Below are positions 5,653 to 7,898 of a DNA stretch of 7,898 bases, one piece after another. The first letter of the stretch is position 1; every line of letters begins with the position of its first letter. The notes below the pieces were generated by a model. It was not told the DNA's origin and made no database searches. It saw nothing but the letters and a program-made list of their open reading frames with translations. This DNA is from Bacillota bacterium (lineage in GTDB: Bacteria; Bacillota; Sulfobacillia; Sulfobacillales; Sulfobacillaceae), in NCBI GenBank assembly GCA_023381095.1, contig JAMCTO010000099.1, positions 1 through 7,898 on the forward strand, given 5' to 3'. Position numbers and translations under genes: made by a program.

Positions 5653-5736
5653 TCCCCCGGGGGATACAATGCGTAACCGATACTATCGTAATAACGTTAG
5701 ACGGTTAGAAAGTCGAATAGCTAAAGGTCCTTAGCT
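5653..5736. promoter_or_regulatory. Palindrome-rich intergenic stretch between yjbQ and the acyltransferase gene
   Basis: Several small symmetric elements crowd together. TCCCCCGGGGGA (5653-5664) is a perfect 12-bp palindrome abutting TACAAT (5665-5670), a good -10 match that lacks a clear -35. TAACCG (5674-5679) and CGGTTA (5702-5707) are inverted around CGATACTATCG (5678-5688) and TAACGTTA (5692-5699). GTTAGA is directly repeated eight bases apart (5696, 5704). AGCTAA and TTAGCT (5719-5724, 5731-5736) form a small hairpin. No T-run follows any of them, so none is a convincing terminator. The rest of the 5626-5869 gap shows nothing I can name. Confidence 0.3.
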
Positions 5737-5869
5737 CACATGCAATTGTGCGAGTAATTTAAACCATACTGAAGTGGAATCAACGGGGAAATTTCTCGTA
5801 AAATTTTCGGGGTCGGCAGATTTGACGGCGGCCTTGGGAGTTTGCATGCCCTGGTGAGGGCTGGGCGGC

Positions 5870-7711
5870 ATGATGCCGGAACCAGTAACGGCCCGTGGTC
5901 GCTATATGGGTGGATTGGATGGGCTAAGGGCGATAGCCGTGCTAGCAGTGATTGCTTATCATCTGGGATTAAGTTGGGCACCGGGTGGACTTTTGGGCGT
6001 TGGGGTCTTTTTCGTGCTATCGGGATATTTGATTACGGACCTTTTAGTGGCGGGATATCAGAATCGGGGACGTATTGATTTGCGGGATTTTTGGGTTCGG
6101 CGGGCTCGCCGGTTGCTTCCTGCGTTGGCGGCGATGCTTATCGTCGTCGTGGCTTGGGTTACTCTGTTTCACCCAGGTGAACTGGCATCACTTCGCGGAG
6201 ATGTTTTAGCGGCGGCACTTTACATGAGCAATTGGTGGTATATTTATCATCACGTCTCGTATTTTGCTCAATACGGCCCACCGTCACCCCTCACCCATTT
6301 ATGGTCACTGGCGGTAGAAGAGCAGTTTTATCTGGTTTGGCCGCTTGCCTTGGCGTTGGGATTGAAGTATGTACGCAATCGTAATTGGCTGGTTACTTTG
6401 GTGTTAATTGCCGCGGTCGCATCGGCGGTGGCTATGGCTGTGATGTACCACCCGGGAATAAACCCTAACCGAGTATATTACGGAACCGACACGCGAGCCT
6501 TTGCCTTGCTTTTCGGCGCTGCGTTGGCCTTATTGTGGCCGAGTAGAAACATGGCATCGCGACCTTTTTCACGGACCACGGTAAACATATTGGACGGCGT
6601 AGGCATTATGGGTGTTTTGGCGATCGTGTTGATGGTTTGGCAGACTAATCAATATCAAACTTTCTTATATCGTGGTGGGTTAGTCTTGCTGTCCTTGGCC
6701 ACCTTGGCTGTTGTGGCTGCACTGGTTCACCCGTCCACTCAATTAAGTAAAATATTGGCATTCAAGCCATTGCGCTGGATTGGGGTACGGTCTTATGGCA
6801 TTTATCTCTGGCATTATCCGATTATTGTGCTCACCAATCCTACGTTAAATACCGGGGGGATAAATTTTGGCCGAGCCAGTCTACAGGTTGCTGCCAGTAT
6901 TGGGTTGGCAGCGCTGTCGTGGCGTTACTTGGAAGAACCGATTCGTCGGGGGGGATTGCGTTCGCTGCGCGTTGACCTGGGAAATCTTCGGATCGCCTTG
7001 GTTCGAATCATGACAGGGACGGCAGCACTTGTGCTGGTCGGTATTTCGGTGGTGGGATTGACCGGATGGACGCCTGCCCATTTGGATATGGTTTCGTCCA
7101 TGCCTCTTGGGGCACCAATACCTCAAACATTGTCGGTGCCGCTGCTTCGCACGCGAATCAATCCGGTGACGACTCCAGAAAAAGTTGCGCCGGCTCCTAA
7201 AGAGGAGACCGCCAAGATCCGGCCAACTGTCACTGCACCTCAAAGCGGGCTCGGCGTCACCGCGATTGGCGACTCGGTGATGATTGATGCGGCACCCTAT
7301 TTGTCTAAGCTGCTGCCTGGCATAGTCATAAGCGCAAAGGTAGGTCGCCAGTTGTACCAGGCATCAGCGGTAATTGCGACATTAAAGAAAGAGGGGGAAC
7401 TGGGACAACGGGTAATCATCGAGTTAGGAACTAATGGGCCGTTCAGCGAGGCGCAACTGGTGTCGTTGCTCGATTCATTAGGTCCGGTGCAACAAATCGT
7501 TCTAGTCAATACGCGAGTGCCTCGGCCTTGGCAAAGTGTGGTGAATTCGACCTTGGCAGAAGTAGCACGAACGTTTCCGCATACGACATTGGTAAACTGG
7601 TACGCTGCCAGTGCCAATCATAACAATTACTTCTGGCCTGATGGCGTTCACCTTAACCCAACTGGAGCACAAGCTTATGCCGTATTGCTGGCTAAATCGG
7701 TGGACCCCTAG
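5870..7711 (+). CDS. Acyltransferase-3 / SGNH membrane protein, OatA-type O-acetyltransferase
   Basis: This 613-residue protein has the two-domain OatA layout. Residues about 10-390 are a multi-helix acyltransferase-3 domain. Its signatures are GGLDGLRAIAVLAVIAYH with His31, GVFFVLSGYLIT, FWVRRARRLLPAL and THLWSLAVEEQFYLVWP. After the last helices (GTAALVLVGISVVGL) and a Pro/Thr-rich linker (about 410-460) comes an extracytoplasmic SGNH esterase-like domain. Its residues are G467-D468-S469, ELGTNG with Asn522, and DGVH with Asp591 and His594, so the catalytic Ser-Asp-His set is intact. Known members pass an acetyl group across the membrane and onto peptidoglycan muramic acid, conferring lysozyme resistance; other polysaccharides or lipids remain possible targets. 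The ATG at 5870 follows GGTGAGG about ten bases upstream. ATG 5873 and a later ATG before GGLDG are alternatives. Confidence 0.93.
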   Translation: MMPEPVTARGRYMGGLDGLRAIAVLAVIAYHLGLSWAPGGLLGVGVFFVLSGYLITDLLVAGYQNRGRIDLRDFWVRRARRLLPALAAMLIVVVAWVTLFHPGELASLRGDVLAAALYMSNWWYIYHHVSYFAQYGPPSPLTHLWSLAVEEQFYLVWPLALALGLKYVRNRNWLVTLVLIAAVASAVAMAVMYHPGINPNRVYYGTDTRAFALLFGAALALLWPSRNMASRPFSRTTVNILDGVGIMGVLAIVLMVWQTNQYQTFLYRGGLVLLSLATLAVVAALVHPSTQLSKILAFKPLRWIGVRSYGIYLWHYPIIVLTNPTLNTGGINFGRASLQVAASIGLAALSWRYLEEPIRRGGLRSLRVDLGNLRIALVRIMTGTAALVLVGISVVGLTGWTPAHLDMVSSMPLGAPIPQTLSVPLLRTRINPVTTPEKVAPAPKEETAKIRPTVTAPQSGLGVTAIGDSVMIDAAPYLSKLLPGIVISAKVGRQLYQASAVIATLKKEGELGQRVIIELGTNGPFSEAQLVSLLDSLGPVQQIVLVNTRVPRPWQSVVNSTLAEVARTFPHTTLVNWYAASANHNNYFWPDGVHLNPTGAQAYAVLLAKSVDP

Positions 7712-7758
7712 CCCGAAGCCAGTACGGGTCATCATCCCCCAACTTCCGCCTAGATAGC

Positions 7759-7787
7759 TTGGTACTGCTTTGCGGGTCTGATACACT
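7759..7787 (+). promoter_or_regulatory. Candidate sigma-A-type promoter for the gene at 7841
   Basis: TTGGTA (7759-7764) and TACACT (7782-7787) are spaced 17 bases, each matching four of six consensus positions. A TG one base before the -10 gives an extended -10 element. Transcription would start near 7794, leaving a leader of about 47 bases before the ATG at 7841. A weaker pair, TTGGGA (7803) with AATTAT (7826), lies closer to the gene. Confidence 0.45.
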
Positions 7788-7840
7788 GGAGATGAGAGGT
7801 CTTTGGGATCACTCGAATTTTAACCAATTATGAGGGGTAA

Positions 7841-7898
7841 ATGTTGAATATAAACGATTGGACCTCTACATTGCGCCCCCAGCGTTATCTGGTGGATT
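7841..7898 (+). CDS. Start of an unidentified gene, cut by the window end
   Basis: The ATG at 7841 opens a frame of 19 codons that runs off the window: MLNINDWTSTLRPQRYLVD. GAGGGG (7832-7837) precedes it by only three bases, so the TTG one codon later (7844, spacing six) may be the real start. A candidate promoter lies about 55 bases upstream. There is no hydrophobic N-terminus, so it is probably cytoplasmic. Too little is visible to assign a family. Confidence 0.55.
   Translation, partial: MLNINDWTSTLRPQRYLVD

Noticed and set aside
7712..7735. Terminator after the acyltransferase gene (CCCG...CGGG)
   Set aside because: Only four pairs with a nine-base loop and no T-run follow; too weak to call.
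6881..7786. Minus-strand frames of about 94-120 codons opposite the acyltransferase gene
   Set aside because: The sense frame carries every catalytic motif of AT3 and SGNH domains; the antisense proteins are low-complexity in Arg/Ser/Cys.

Overview
The window looks like chromosomal DNA of a Gram-positive bacterium of the Bacillota. The evidence is a lipobox lipoprotein, an OatA-type peptidoglycan O-acetyltransferase, strong GGAGG-like ribosome binding sites, many GTG/TTG starts and roughly balanced base composition. A Sulfobacillus-like acidophile is my guess from overall gene style. No rRNA, tRNA or marker gene is present to confirm it.

Layout. Bases 1-527 hold the 3' end of a split-type acyl-CoA (methylmalonyl-CoA-like) mutase large subunit. 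It is followed by a 53-residue two-helix membrane protein (549-710) and an intrinsic terminator (722-754). A Nudix hydrolase (757-1272) and a secreted lipoprotein of unknown function (1316-2407) come next, probably co-transcribed. A YtcJ-type amidohydrolase (2494-4041) has a weak candidate promoter in front of it. Between it and a small zinc-ribbon protein (4205-4459) lies an array of five DnaA-box-like 9-mers repeated every 11-12 bp (4065-4118). A textbook terminator overlaps the zinc-ribbon stop codon.

Bases 4481-5229 carry a minus-strand gene that appears broken by one frameshift (4575-4953), then a non-coding stretch with two operator-like inverted repeats. After that come a YjbQ/UPF0047 protein (5230-5625), a palindrome-rich intergenic region, and a 613-residue acyltransferase-3/SGNH protein (5870-7711). 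A new gene with a recognisable promoter starts at 7841 and leaves the window.

How the genes fit together. The window mixes housekeeping and accessory single genes: acyl-CoA metabolism, nucleotide clean-up, an amidohydrolase and cell-wall O-acetylation. They do not form one pathway. I see no defence system, CRISPR array, integrase or transposase. The least explained signals are the helically phased repeat array beside the zinc-ribbon gene and the frameshifted orphan with operator-like palindromes upstream of it.
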